NCBI RefSeq assembly: GCF_000723205.1
Contig: NZ_HG315671.1
Coordinates: 2,982,940-3,046,939, forward strand
Direction of reading: 5' to 3'
Source: Formosa agariphila KMM 3901
Lineage (GTDB): Bacteria > Bacteroidota > Bacteroidia > Flavobacteriales > Flavobacteriaceae
Length of the DNA: 64,000 nt
Of this stretch, positions 47,943-57,862 are shown in pieces. How positions within the stretch are numbered: position 1 is the stretch's first letter; every line of letters begins with the position of its first letter. The notes under the pieces are model-generated. The model made no database searches. It saw only the letters and a list, made by a program, of their open reading frames with translations, and was not told where the DNA came from. The translations under genes and the position numbers were made by a program.

Positions 47943-48767
47943 TTAAAGAGCTTTGTACGTTTTTATGCCTTGTAAACCCATTTTATATTTATAGGGTATT
48001 TCATTGCACTTAATATCGTTCGCTTTCCAAGCATAAAGCACATACTTTACTAACCAAATGTAACTTAAATTACCTATAAAACGCTGCCTTAAAGCTGTTT
48101 TTGCAAAAAAAGCATTATCGCTTCCCATTAACACACCCGAACTTAAATTAGGATGCATAACAATTAATTTATTAAGATGTATCATTTTTAAACCAATATC
48201 GAAAGCATTTCTTAAGAACACATATTCTGTGGCTCCCTTAAATGTTGACCCTACGCCAAAATGGTGATTAAAATACACTTCATGGGCTTTATAAACCTCA
48301 CGTTTAAATGATATAACCCAGGTAAAAATTTTCATAAGCGATTTTTTAGAATGCTCACCTTCGGGGTAGTAGTTTGTATAGCGTTGACCTTGTTCGTTTA
48401 TCGCTTCAAAAGAAATCATATCTGCATCCTCATGTTCTTGATGTGCACCCAGAATAGTTTCCTCCAAACCTTTTTCATACACAATATCATCATCAGACAT
48501 TAATAACACATCACCAATTGCCAATCTAATAGCTAAATTCCGACTTGCAGGAGAACCTCTTTCAAAAGAATTAACAACGCGTATATTGGCATAATTGGAC
48601 GTTAATAATTTATCTTCTGTAGTTTGGTTTACAATGAGAATATTGAAAGTAGAAAAATGCTCATGTATAAACATTTTTTCTAAAAAGAGTAAATCAGTTC
48701 GAAACATTGTTGAAATTAAAATTTCTAATTTCAAATGTTTATTATTGATATCATGCATTATTTTCAA
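47943..48767 (-). CDS. GT2-like glycosyltransferase
   Basis: A 274-residue GT-A-like enzyme with a shortened N-terminal region (LEILISTMFRTDLLFLEKM), SPASRNLAI (72-80) and a metal-binding SDDD (91-94). The late GSDNAFF motif probably aligns with the catalytic ED block. It lies 25 bases upstream of fdtA on the same strand. Starts at the ATG at 48767 or three codons later are both possible. Confidence 0.82.
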   Translation of the reverse strand: MKIMHDINNKHLKLEILISTMFRTDLLFLEKMFIHEHFSTFNILIVNQTTEDKLLTSNYANIRVVNSFERGSPASRNLAIRLAIGDVLLMSDDDIVYEKGLEETILGAHQEHEDADMISFEAINEQGQRYTNYYPEGEHSKKSLMKIFTWVISFKREVYKAHEVYFNHHFGVGSTFKGATEYVFLRNAFDIGLKMIHLNKLIVMHPNLSSGVLMGSDNAFFAKTALRQRFIGNLSYIWLVKYVLYAWKANDIKCNEIPYKYKMGLQGIKTYKAL

Positions 48768-48772
48768 TTATG

Positions 48773-48788
48773 TTTGTAAAATTACAAA
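48773..48788. repeat. Short inverted repeat between divergent glycosyltransferase genes
   Basis: TTTGTAA and TTACAAA face each other across two A. The repeat lies 5 bases from one start codon and 24 from the other, so it could be an operator, but it may be chance in AT-rich DNA. Confidence 0.35.
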
Positions 48789-48812
48789 AAGAAAAACTAC
48801 GCCACCGTTATC

Positions 48813-49694
48813 ATGCTTAGAAATCCGTTAGTAACTGTTATCTGTTTATGCTATAATCATGAGCGTTTTTTAATTGAAGCATTAGAATCTATTAAGAATC
48901 AAACGTACGGTGAAATTCAAATTATTATTACCGACGATGCCAGCCAAGATAACTCTGTTCAACTTATAAAGCATTGGATAAAAAACAACGACGCTCTATT
49001 TATTGAAAACAAAACAAATATTGGTAATACAAAATCTTTTAACACAGCATTACAACATGCAAAAGGCGAATATATTGTTGATTTAGCTACAGACGACATT
49101 CTATTACCCAATTTTATAGAAAGTTTAGTTTCAAAATTTAAGACCTCAAAATATAAGAATCTTGGTGTTGTATTTTCTAATGTAGAACTTATTGAAGAGA
49201 ACGGAGCTCACAAATATTACCTATACCCTATTAATAACGATTTTACTGCAAAAACAAAACCTGTAACAGGGAACATTTATTCACGGTTACTACATAGCTA
49301 CTTCTTGAGTTCTGCCTCTATATTAATGAAGACAGATGTCTTAAAATTGTTAGGTGGTTATGATGAAAATCTAATGTACGAAGATGTCGATTTTTGGTTT
49401 AGATCCTCTAGAATTTACGACTATGATTATGTCGATAAAGTACTTGTTAAAAAACGCGTGGTTTCGGATTCTTTAGGTACAAATTTCAAAAAAAAGAACC
49501 GTCGGAAATTTGGAGAATCAACGTACATTATCTGTAAAAAAGCCTTCAATATGAACGAAAAAAAATCGGAACACAAGGCCTTACAAAATCGCGTAATATA
49601 TGAGTTAAAGTTAGCTCTTAAAAACAGAGATTTGGTTACTGCATCACATTTTTTAAGTCTAGCATTTAAAATACAGCTTAAAATAACACTATAA
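48813..49694 (+). CDS. GT2 family glycosyltransferase
   Basis: A 293-residue GT-A enzyme: VTVICLCYNHERFL, TDDAS (40-44) and the metal-binding ATDD (92-95). MYEDVDFWFR near residue 190 supplies the likely catalytic base. It is a lone plus-strand gene between minus-strand genes, divergent from the preceding glycosyltransferase, which suggests mosaic assembly of the locus. Confidence 0.9.
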   Translation: MLRNPLVTVICLCYNHERFLIEALESIKNQTYGEIQIIITDDASQDNSVQLIKHWIKNNDALFIENKTNIGNTKSFNTALQHAKGEYIVDLATDDILLPNFIESLVSKFKTSKYKNLGVVFSNVELIEENGAHKYYLYPINNDFTAKTKPVTGNIYSRLLHSYFLSSASILMKTDVLKLLGGYDENLMYEDVDFWFRSSRIYDYDYVDKVLVKKRVVSDSLGTNFKKKNRRKFGESTYIICKKAFNMNEKKSEHKALQNRVIYELKLALKNRDLVTASHFLSLAFKIQLKITL

Positions 49695-49742
49695 ACCTGA
49701 GTGTAACTAAATCAAGATAGATGGTAAAATACTCGTCTATTT

Positions 49743-51077
49743 TCAGTCTTTTTTCTCCTCGTCTTCTTCCTCTACAGCGATTTCATTTTCTGGTAAAACT
49801 CCGAATAAAGACGTACTAAAAATTAGTAAAATAATACCATAATACATAACGTATGTTACAAAGTGAGCTATAGTTGCCCCTTTAACTCCATACAGATCTA
49901 TAAAATACATACTTGTTAAATACAGTATTAATACAGAAAATGCTTCTGTTATAATATAATGCCAGAACATCTTTTTTGCCAAGAATTGATAGGATATAAT
50001 TATAGACAGTACTTTTACAAAGTCTCCTAAAAGTTGCCATAAGAACAAGTCTTCTACCGGTTTAAATTCTTCGGTAAAAACGATTGCAACAATAAAACGT
50101 CTCAGTAAAAAAATCACCAATAACCCTAATCCAAATACAGGAACTATGGTTTTATAAAATCCGAAAACCTCTTCCCTAAACTCTTTTACGTTATCTATTT
50201 CGGAGAATCGAGGTAGGATGTAAAGCGACATTAAAGAACTTACAAACATTAAATAATACTTAGAAATTCTAACCATGGCTTCCCAGAACCCTGCATCCTT
50301 ATACCCAATATTATCTATAATATAATTTCTAATGGAAATAGCTACAATAGGGAGTACAATAGCAGAGAACAGTGCCATAGTAGAATACGACCCTAAGAAT
50401 TTTATATACTTAGAACTTACTTGGCTGGATTTAATTAGCGGAATTAAACTACGCTGATTAATAACTCCAACAAAGGTGATTAGAAAGATGATAGATTCTG
50501 AAATTACTACCGAAATTAATGCCCCATCTATACGATTCTGATATATTAAAATAAGTGTAATCGAGGCTCCTAAAATCTGCCCAATAATATTAATTATGAG
50601 CAACATTTTATACTTCGAAAATCCATTCATAATGGAAAATGCGAACATATTCATCGAATAAAAAGGCAATGCTATTGCCAGTACCCGAATAACGTAGGCA
50701 TAATCGTTATAGGTTGGAAATATTAAGGTATTTATATATTCGGCATTATAATAACAGATAAAGGAGACGAGTATGGTAGAAATAAAACCGAGATAAAACG
50801 ACGTCGATAAGGTTTTTGTAAGCTCTACAGTATTGTTTTTAAATTCTGCTATATATTTAACAACACCACTATACATACCAAGTACAGCAAAAGATTGTAT
50901 AGAACTTACTAAATTTCTTAAATTCCCTATTAAAGCTAAACCTTCAGGACCAATAAAAATGGCAATAGCTTTAGAGGTTAAAAACCCTGTAATGATTTTA
51001 GTAATTACCGAGGCCGAATTTAAAGACGCGACCTTAATTAAAACATTATCGTTAATAAAATTTATTATCCTTTTCAA
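49743..51077 (-). CDS. O-antigen/polysaccharide flippase (Wzx-like, MOP superfamily)
   Basis: A 444-residue membrane protein with about 12 hydrophobic helices. The start LIKVASLNSASVITKIITGF and the IFIGPEGLALIGNLRN loop are typical of Wzx/O-antigen translocases. It moves lipid-linked repeat units across the inner membrane. The start must be TTG at 51077, immediately after the TGA of the aminotransferase gene, because an in-frame stop precedes it and the next ATG is at residue 68. The acidic tail (EEEDEEKKD) is cytoplasmic. Confidence 0.88.
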   Translation of the reverse strand: MKRIINFINDNVLIKVASLNSASVITKIITGFLTSKAIAIFIGPEGLALIGNLRNLVSSIQSFAVLGMYSGVVKYIAEFKNNTVELTKTLSTSFYLGFISTILVSFICYYNAEYINTLIFPTYNDYAYVIRVLAIALPFYSMNMFAFSIMNGFSKYKMLLIINIIGQILGASITLILIYQNRIDGALISVVISESIIFLITFVGVINQRSLIPLIKSSQVSSKYIKFLGSYSTMALFSAIVLPIVAISIRNYIIDNIGYKDAGFWEAMVRISKYYLMFVSSLMSLYILPRFSEIDNVKEFREEVFGFYKTIVPVFGLGLLVIFLLRRFIVAIVFTEEFKPVEDLFLWQLLGDFVKVLSIIISYQFLAKKMFWHYIITEAFSVLILYLTSMYFIDLYGVKGATIAHFVTYVMYYGIILLIFSTSLFGVLPENEIAVEEEDEEKKD

Positions 51078-52178
51078 TCAATACCCGTTTAAAACATTTA
51101 TTAAATAATCCACATCCTCTCCTTCCATAACAGGGCTTATTGGTAAACTCACAACTGTTTCATGAATTCGTTCTGTTACAGGAAGTCGTAAATCATTGAA
51201 ATTGCTTAGTGCCTCTTGTTTATGGGGAGGAATTGGGTAATGAATTAAAGTTTCTATGTTGTGCTTTTTAGCATAGTCCATAAAGTCTTTTCTATTAGCT
51301 ACCCGAATTACAAAAAGATGAAAAACATGCGCTTTCAAATTCGAACATAAAGGTAGTATTATTTTGCTATTATTGACATTTGAAAGGTAGCGAATTGCTA
51401 TTTTTCGTCTTAAGTCATTATCTGCATCTAGATGCTTCAGTTTCACACTTAAAAATTGCGCTTGAATTTCATCTAATCTAGAGTTACAACCTACAAAATC
51501 ATTAACATATTTAGACGATGTACCATAGTTTCTCAGTTTTCTAATAATTTCTGTTAATTCGGAATCGTTTGTGGTTATTGCTCCTCCATCGCCTAAAGCC
51601 CCTAAATTTTTACTCGGATAGAAACTAAAAGCTGCAGCATCGCCTAAATTCCCTGCTACTCGTCCATCTTTATATAACGCGCCATGAGCTTGTGCGGCAT
51701 CTTCAATAATCAATAAATCATTCTGACTAGCAATGTTTTGAATCTCATCCATTTCAGCCAACTGCCCATACAAGTGAACCACGAGAATGGCTTTAGTTTT
51801 AATCGTTATACGGGACGCCATATCTAATACAGACATGTTATAGGTTTCTATATTAGGTTCAACAAAAACTGGTTTTAATCCAGCTTGTAACACCCCCAAA
51901 ACACTAGCTATAAATGTATGCGCAGGCACTAAAATCTCATCACCTTTCTTTAATTTTCCTAATGCTATGTAAGATTTTAATATAAGCGTTATGGCATCTA
52001 AACCATTCCCTACTCCAACAGTGTGTTTTGTCCCACAATAAGCCGCAAAATCATTCTCGAAAGTAGACAAACCATTTCCTAGAATATAGTGTCCTGAATT
52101 TAAAAATGCCTTAAACTTTAATTGGAATTCTGCATCGAACCGTGCATTTATTTTATGTAAGTCTAAAAATTTAATCAT
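51078..52178 (-). CDS. fdtB: dTDP-3-amino-3,6-dideoxyhexose aminotransferase (FdtB-like)
   Basis: A 366-residue DegT/DnrJ-family aminotransferase. The PLP lysine is K190 ([15 protein letters not shown]) and the pyridine-nitrogen aspartate is D160 ([10 protein letters not shown]). The N-terminus FLDLHKIN and GNGLDAITL fit enzymes aminating C3 of dTDP-3-keto-6-deoxyhexose. With fdtA in the same locus this role is likely. Its ATG overlaps the stop of the upstream acyltransferase-like gene (ATGA). Confidence 0.82.
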   Translation of the reverse strand: MIKFLDLHKINARFDAEFQLKFKAFLNSGHYILGNGLSTFENDFAAYCGTKHTVGVGNGLDAITLILKSYIALGKLKKGDEILVPAHTFIASVLGVLQAGLKPVFVEPNIETYNMSVLDMASRITIKTKAILVVHLYGQLAEMDEIQNIASQNDLLIIEDAAQAHGALYKDGRVAGNLGDAAAFSFYPSKNLGALGDGGAITTNDSELTEIIRKLRNYGTSSKYVNDFVGCNSRLDEIQAQFLSVKLKHLDADNDLRRKIAIRYLSNVNNSKIILPLCSNLKAHVFHLFVIRVANRKDFMDYAKKHNIETLIHYPIPPHKQEALSNFNDLRLPVTERIHETVVSLPISPVMEGEDVDYLINVLNGY

Positions 52179-53152
52179 AATAAAACAGCATCCAAAAGTG
52201 TAAAATTCCTTGTGTCTAAACTATAAAAATCTTGAATAACTGTTCGTGCACCAAAACCTTCTTTCCAGAATTGTAATCCTGCATTTAATTGTTTCCCATC
52301 ATTTTCATTAGAAGTCCCAAAATCGAAATACAATTTATCTTTAAATACCTGCTCAATTAAGTAAGCATGAAGCACATCTAGGCTGCCCAAAATATTTTTT
52401 GAAGCATTTCCAGATATATATTGAGAATGAGCCACATGTTCTGTTTCAAAAATAGTGGTGCCAGCTACAAGTTCTTCTTCATGATAGACATTAAATTGCC
52501 GAATATGTTTAGGGAATTTAGATTTTAACAACATTATTTCTTCTAAACTATGCACAGGTTTAGCATCATGTTTATCTATTAAATTCGGGATAAGAATGGT
52601 ATTCCAGAAATCATCTAAACAATCCACCTCTTTAATTTGTAAACTATGTTTTTTTGCCCGCTTACATCCTTCTAATCTGTTTTTTGAAAATGGAATCGGC
52701 GCTTTTAAATTAATCACTGAAAGCGAATCACGACGATATAAATCAGCTTTTAATAAAAACATAATATACAACAACTCATCGTTTGGTATTGCTGAATATA
52801 TGGATGGCAACGTCTTTAAGTTTAAAGTTAAAACCCCTTCTCGAGAGAGCCACTGCAAAACAGTTTTAACTATTTCGAAAACAACTTGAAACTTTAATTC
52901 GTCCTCAAATAATAATCCGCCATATGTTAAACCTTGATGAGAATAAAGTATATCGTCTTTTCTATTTGCAGGTAAAACCGCTATTAATTTTTCCTTTTTA
53001 AAGACCATTAAAGAGTAGTCTTCAAACCTATCTTTATGGTAGTCCATAAAATTACGGTGAAACAAAAAAGTACCATTTTTTGACTTAGAAATAAAAGCAT
53101 TCCAAAGTTTAAAATATTGATGAGTATAACGAACTACGTTAATTTGATTCAT
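52175..53152 (-). CDS. FemAB/GNAT-like acyltransferase
   Basis: A 325-residue protein with a two-lobed acyltransferase outline: [21 protein letters not shown]-type start, then [16 protein letters not shown], and a C-terminal lobe with AGTTIFET and [16 protein letters not shown]. Such proteins often sit beside fdtB-type genes and are presumed to N-acylate the new amino sugar, although FdtC-type enzymes usually do this. It is translationally coupled to fdtB by a 4-base overlap. Confidence 0.72.
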   Translation of the reverse strand: MNQINVVRYTHQYFKLWNAFISKSKNGTFLFHRNFMDYHKDRFEDYSLMVFKKEKLIAVLPANRKDDILYSHQGLTYGGLLFEDELKFQVVFEIVKTVLQWLSREGVLTLNLKTLPSIYSAIPNDELLYIMFLLKADLYRRDSLSVINLKAPIPFSKNRLEGCKRAKKHSLQIKEVDCLDDFWNTILIPNLIDKHDAKPVHSLEEIMLLKSKFPKHIRQFNVYHEEELVAGTTIFETEHVAHSQYISGNASKNILGSLDVLHAYLIEQVFKDKLYFDFGTSNENDGKQLNAGLQFWKEGFGARTVIQDFYSLDTRNFTLLDAVLL

Positions 53153-53168
53153 AAAATAAAAATACGTT

Positions 53169-54077
53169 TTATTGCCTAAGTATACTATCTATTCGTTTTG
53201 AAAATTTCTCTGCACCTTGACTATTTAAATGATCAGCATCCAGGAAATCTTGTTTACCAAAACTCTTCTCTTCTAAAAAATTAAAATATGTGCAATTAGC
53301 GAATTTATTCTGCATAGATTTCCCTACCAAAAGTGTGCTATCTAACTGAACAGCATCTAAATGCTTAACATAACTGGCATAAGCCGGCATAGTAATTAAA
53401 ACCACTTTTACGCCCTTTTTATTGCATTTAATAATTATGTTTTCTAAATGCTTTACATTATCTAAATAAAAATCGTTGTTTACAACTGTATGTTTCTCAG
53501 CAATTCGGGCACCTATCTCTTCAATATCAATTTCCGTGTTGTGTGATCTTGCCTGAGACCAGCCTGAATTACCTATACGCTCTGAAGTTTTATTTAAAAT
53601 ATAATAATTATAAATCCGTTCTAAGTTATGTTTAAGCTTAACACTTAAAATTTCGAAATTATATATTGGTTTTACGTTTAAATCTATATCTGTATAAACC
53701 TGATAATCTTTTAATCTCCAAACTTCGTCACCGTGTTTTAACTGCTCAAAAAGCGTGGTATAGGACAATCTTAAAACAACCGTTTCTAAAGCCTTTAAGT
53801 TGTCTAATTTCTGATTAACAATTTCGTAATCAATATCTATGGTTTGCGATACATTTCCGTAATTAATAGCCTCCTCACTTAAAAACTCAGGGTTAATGCC
53901 ATAAAGCACATGTGAGCTTCCTAAAAGCAGTGTTTTAATACTGTCTTGGTGTGTGTTTAAATATTCTGATTTAACCTGATAAGCATTTGGAATATGCCGT
54001 AATAAAACTTCCATAATACATACAGCCACCATAATAGGTAGTATAAAAAGTAAAAACAGATTAAGGAAGTGTTTCAT
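53169..54077 (-). CDS. SGNH-hydrolase-like protein partnering the MBOAT
   Basis: A 302-residue protein with one N-terminal membrane anchor (about 5-24) and a periplasmic domain. Block I LLGSSH (51-56) holds the presumed nucleophile serine, and DADHLN holds D280 and H283. This is the arrangement of AlgJ/AlgX-like or DUF1574-like O-acetyltransferases. It begins one base after the MBOAT gene stops, so the two are almost certainly co-translated. Confidence 0.8.
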   Translation of the reverse strand: MKHFLNLFLLFILPIMVAVCIMEVLLRHIPNAYQVKSEYLNTHQDSIKTLLLGSSHVLYGINPEFLSEEAINYGNVSQTIDIDYEIVNQKLDNLKALETVVLRLSYTTLFEQLKHGDEVWRLKDYQVYTDIDLNVKPIYNFEILSVKLKHNLERIYNYYILNKTSERIGNSGWSQARSHNTEIDIEEIGARIAEKHTVVNNDFYLDNVKHLENIIIKCNKKGVKVVLITMPAYASYVKHLDAVQLDSTLLVGKSMQNKFANCTYFNFLEEKSFGKQDFLDADHLNSQGAEKFSKRIDSILRQ

Positions 54078-55526
54078 TTAGAATTGAAAATAAATAAATT
54101 GTTGTGGCTTCGCGTAAAAATAAAAGATACAGAATACAAGAACGTAATAAAAACACCATCTATATAACCGTTTCCAATTACTTCCTAATGTTTCAATCGC
54201 ATATTCATTTGTTTTCCCAAACCATTCTATACTCATAAACACAATAATACCTAAGAAAACGGCAACTGCATTTGTTCTTTGAGCAAATTCTGGTATTGAA
54301 AATAAAGAGCTAGAAAATATTTTACCAAGATATCCAATTGCAATATTTAAATCGTCTGCTCTAAAAAAAACACGTACAAGCACTAAGAATGTAAATGTTT
54401 TTAAAATACCAAATGCTGTTCTTACACTCGGCACTAACTTATTAGTTTCAACACTTCTATTTTTAGATTTCTTTCGCCCCCAAATAATTAAAGGTAAAAA
54501 GTGTAAAGCGTTTATAAAACCATACACTATAAATTTCCATGCGGCACCATGCCAGAGTCCGATTACCAAAAAAATTAAAATTGTGTTTCTTATTTGAAAT
54601 AATTTAGTTCCTCTGCTACCGCCCATTGGAATATAAAAATAATCGCGATACCAAGTGGTTAACGAGATATGCCAACGCCTCCAAAACTCGCCTATATTTT
54701 TAGAAAAATAGGGAAAAGCAAAGTTCTTAGACAAATTAAATCCGAATAATCTTGAAACACCAATGGCAATATCTGAATAGCCTGAGAAATCACAATAAAT
54801 TTGAATGGTAAAGAAAAAGGCACCTATTAACAGTGTACTTCCTGAATAAACTTCATGATTCCCGAAAAACTCATCAACAAAAATGGCACAATTATCTGCA
54901 ATTACCATTTTTTTAAACAGTCCCCAGAGCACTTGTTTTAAACCGTCTACGGCTTTATCAAAATTGAACTTTCGTTCCACTTCAAACTGAGGCAATAAAT
55001 CTCTAGCGCGTTCTATTGGACCTGCAACCAACTGCGGGAAGAAACTAACAAAAGCCATAAAACTAACGAAGTTCTTAGTTGATTCCAATTGCTTTCTATA
55101 GATATCTATGGTATAACTTAATGTTTGGAATGTATAAAAACTGATGCCAACAGGCAGAATAATATTTAAGGAATTATAGCGTAAATCGGCACCAAACAAT
55201 GTAAAGGCTAGAACAAAATTTTCTAGAAAGAAGTTATAGTATTTAAAAAAGCCTAGCAAGCCTAGATTTACAGCAACGCTTGCCCATAATAATATCTTTC
55301 TTTTAAAATTATCTTGTTGTTTAGAAAGTGCTATCCCAATGGAATAATCTACCGCAGTACTAAAAAATATTAATGAAAGAAAACGCCAATCCCACCACGC
55401 ATAAAAGATATAGCTTGCAACGACAATGAATATATTTTGAATGCTTAATTTAGTATTGCAAACAAACCAATACAGTATAAATACTATTGGTAAAAAAACT
55501 GCAAAATCTAAGGAGTTAAATAGCAT
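54078..55526 (-). CDS. MBOAT family O-acyltransferase (AlgI-like)
   Basis: A 482-residue polytopic membrane protein. The MBOAT signature includes FFPQLVAGPIERARDLLPQ, QIYCDFSGYSDIAIG, FWRRWHISLTTWYRDY with H286, and the catalytic H326 in GLWHGAAW. AlgI-type proteins pass acyl groups, usually acetyl, across the membrane to an SGNH partner that modifies exopolysaccharide. It is the first gene of the minus-strand run down to the flippase. Confidence 0.92.
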   Translation of the reverse strand: MLFNSLDFAVFLPIVFILYWFVCNTKLSIQNIFIVVASYIFYAWWDWRFLSLIFFSTAVDYSIGIALSKQQDNFKRKILLWASVAVNLGLLGFFKYYNFFLENFVLAFTLFGADLRYNSLNIILPVGISFYTFQTLSYTIDIYRKQLESTKNFVSFMAFVSFFPQLVAGPIERARDLLPQFEVERKFNFDKAVDGLKQVLWGLFKKMVIADNCAIFVDEFFGNHEVYSGSTLLIGAFFFTIQIYCDFSGYSDIAIGVSRLFGFNLSKNFAFPYFSKNIGEFWRRWHISLTTWYRDYFYIPMGGSRGTKLFQIRNTILIFLVIGLWHGAAWKFIVYGFINALHFLPLIIWGRKKSKNRSVETNKLVPSVRTAFGILKTFTFLVLVRVFFRADDLNIAIGYLGKIFSSSLFSIPEFAQRTNAVAVFLGIIVFMSIEWFGKTNEYAIETLGSNWKRLYRWCFYYVLVFCIFYFYAKPQQFIYFQF

Positions 55527-55548
55527 AACATAATATCTCGCAATGTTT

Positions 55549-55556
55549 CAAACATA
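55549..55556 (-). promoter_or_regulatory. Candidate -7 element of the MBOAT operon
   Basis: The minus strand reads TATGTTTG, an exact TAnnTTTG match, 23 bases before the MBOAT ATG. No -33 element is clear. Confidence 0.45.
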
Positions 55557-55688
55557 GATTACAAAAAGTATCTAGATAGAAGAACATTAAGATGTTGAAA
55601 CGTTTAAATTAAACAGCGAATATAAAATTTTTAGTGTTTCGTATGTCATTACGTCTACCATCATTTTAATTTGATACTATGATTTGTT

Positions 55689-55919
55689 TTATTTTTTCTT
55701 CAGAAATAAGTAATAGAAGTTAATTAAAATTATAGCACCGTTCGTTATTACAATTGGCCAAGATGTTTCTAACATAAATCCATAGACCACAAAAAGCGCA
55801 CACCCTAGTGTATTTATTACTCTAAGCTTTACAACATCTTTCATTGTAAACGAAATAAGCAATACTAGAGATGCTAAGTAGCCTACCCATTCTGTTACCG
55901 AAATACCTAAAACCTCCAT
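55689..55919 (-). CDS. Three-helix membrane protein (SemiSWEET/YgjV-like)
   Basis: A 76-residue protein with three membrane helices: WVGYLASLVLLISFTM, VINTLGCALFVVYGFML and IVITNGAIILINFYYLFL. The triple-helix layout and conserved Asn/Pro residues resemble SemiSWEET or YgjV-type half-transporters, which dimerise. A transport role is possible but unproven. It lies downstream of the typA terminator. Confidence 0.75.
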   Translation of the reverse strand: MEVLGISVTEWVGYLASLVLLISFTMKDVVKLRVINTLGCALFVVYGFMLETSWPIVITNGAIILINFYYLFLKKK

Positions 55920-55945
55920 AGAATCATCTTTTTAAAACATTAACA

Positions 55946-55983
55946 AAACAAAAAAGAGGAACCCTTTGTAAGGATTCCTCTTT
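55946..55983 (-). terminator. Terminator after typA
   Basis: On the minus strand AAAGAGGAA pairs with TTCCTCTTT (extended by CC/GG), followed by TTTTTTGTTTTG. It lies about 45 bases after the typA stop. Confidence 0.85.
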
Positions 55984-56029
55984 AAATATATTGATTTTCT
56001 GATATTAACTGCAAGCAGTCAACAAAAAA

Positions 56030-57829
56030 TTAAATAATTTTATTTCTTTTACGCTCTACTTCTGTTAAGTGAATTTTACGTAAACGTAAGAAGTTAGGTG
56101 TAACTTCTACATACTCATCTTTCTGAATATATTCTAAAGCTTCTTCTAAAGAGAATTTAATTGCAGGAACAATTTTAGCTTTATCATCTGCTCCAGACGA
56201 ACGTACGTTACTTTGCTTTTTAGCTTTAGTAATGTTAATGTTCATATCGTCTTGACGAGAGTTTTCTCCAATAACTTGACCTTCGTAAATATCTTCACCC
56301 GGCTCAACAAAGAATTTACCTCTATCTTGTAATTTATCGATAGAATAAGGAATTGCTTTTCCATTTTCCATAGACACTAAAGATCCAGAAACACGACCAG
56401 GAATAGCACCTTTAACAGGTTGGTATTCTTTAAAACGGTGTGCCATAATAGCCTCTCCTGCAGTTGCAGTTAATAATTGGTTACGTAAACCAATAATACC
56501 ACGAGAAGGGATTATAAATTCGCAAACCATACGCTCTCCTTTAGCTTCCATAGATAACATTTCTCCCTTACGTAATGTAACGAATTCTACTGCTCTACCA
56601 GAAACACTTTCAGGAAGGTCGATTGTTAATTCTTCCATTGGCTCACATTTAACACCATCAATTTCTCTAATGATTACTTGTGGTTGTCCAATTTGAAGTT
56701 CGTAACCTTCACGACGCATCGTTTCAATTAAAACCGATAAGTGTAATACTCCACGACCAAAAACCATGAATTTATCTGCACTTCCAGTTTCACCCAAACG
56801 TAATGCTAAGTTTTTCTCTAATTCTTTTTCTAAACGATCTTTAATATGACGAGATGTTACAAATTTTCCGTCTTTTCCGAAGAAAGGCGAATCGTTAATT
56901 GTAAACAACATACTCATTGTTGGCTCATCAATAGCAATTGTTTTTAATCCTTCTGGATCTTCAAAATCAGCAACAGTATCACCAATTTCAAAACCTTCAA
57001 GACCAACAATCGCACAGATATCTCCTGTTTGAACTTCGTCTACTTTTATACGTCCAAGACCTTCAAAAATATGAAGTTCTTTAATTCTATTTTTTACAAC
57101 ACTTCCATCTCTTTTAATTAAAGAAATTTGTTGTCCAACTTTAAGTTCTCCACGTGTTAAACGTCCAATCGCGATACGACCAGTAAATGAAGAGAAATCT
57201 AAAGATGTAATTAACATTTGTGTATTTCCTTCTGGAATTTTTGGAGCAGGAATATGTTCGATTACCATATCTAATAATGGTTCGATGTTTTCCGTCTGAT
57301 TTTTCCAATCATCACTCATCCAGTTGTTCTTTGCAGAACCGTAAACTGTAGGAAAATCTAATTGCCATTCTTCTGCACCTAATTCGAACATTAAGTCGAA
57401 TACTTTTTCATGTACTTCTTCTGGCGTACAGTTTTCTTTGTCTACTTTATTTACAACAACACAAGGTTTTAAACCTAAGTCGATTGCTTTTTGTAATACA
57501 AAACGCGTTTGTGGCATCGGCCCTTCAAAAGCATCTACCAATAATAACACACCATCTGCCATGTTTAATACACGCTCTACTTCACCACCAAAATCGGCGT
57601 GACCAGGAGTATCAATGATATTGATTTTTGTGTCTTTATAAATAACTGAAACGTTTTTAGAAGTAATAGTAATCCCTCTTTCACGTTCTAAATCATTATT
57701 ATCAAGGATTAAATCCCCAGTGTTTTCGTTCTCACGGAATAATTGACAGTGGTACATAATTTTGTCAACCAAAGTCGTTTTACCGTGATCTACGTGTGCA
57801 ATAATTGCAATGTTTTTAATATTAGCCAT
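56030..57829 (-). CDS. typA: Ribosome-associated GTPase TypA/BipA
   Basis: A 599-residue translational GTPase of full length: G1 AHVDHGKTT (11-19), ERERGITI, G3 DTPGHADF, G4 NKVDKE, then the EF-G-like domains III and V and the BipA-specific C-terminal domain ([19 protein letters not shown]). It acts in 50S assembly and stress or cold adaptation. It is monocistronic with its own promoter element and terminator. Confidence 0.97.
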   Translation of the reverse strand: MANIKNIAIIAHVDHGKTTLVDKIMYHCQLFRENENTGDLILDNNDLERERGITITSKNVSVIYKDTKINIIDTPGHADFGGEVERVLNMADGVLLLVDAFEGPMPQTRFVLQKAIDLGLKPCVVVNKVDKENCTPEEVHEKVFDLMFELGAEEWQLDFPTVYGSAKNNWMSDDWKNQTENIEPLLDMVIEHIPAPKIPEGNTQMLITSLDFSSFTGRIAIGRLTRGELKVGQQISLIKRDGSVVKNRIKELHIFEGLGRIKVDEVQTGDICAIVGLEGFEIGDTVADFEDPEGLKTIAIDEPTMSMLFTINDSPFFGKDGKFVTSRHIKDRLEKELEKNLALRLGETGSADKFMVFGRGVLHLSVLIETMRREGYELQIGQPQVIIREIDGVKCEPMEELTIDLPESVSGRAVEFVTLRKGEMLSMEAKGERMVCEFIIPSRGIIGLRNQLLTATAGEAIMAHRFKEYQPVKGAIPGRVSGSLVSMENGKAIPYSIDKLQDRGKFFVEPGEDIYEGQVIGENSRQDDMNINITKAKKQSNVRSSGADDKAKIVPAIKFSLEEALEYIQKDEYVEVTPNFLRLRKIHLTEVERKRNKII

Positions 57830-57854
57830 ATATTTGATGCCTTATTTAAGCGTG

Positions 57855-57862
57855 CAAATGTA
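57855..57862 (-). promoter_or_regulatory. -7 element of typA
   Basis: The minus strand reads TACATTTG, an exact match, 26 bases before the typA ATG. An inverted repeat GATTATTA/TAATAATC lies just upstream of it at 57885-57918. Confidence 0.5.
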
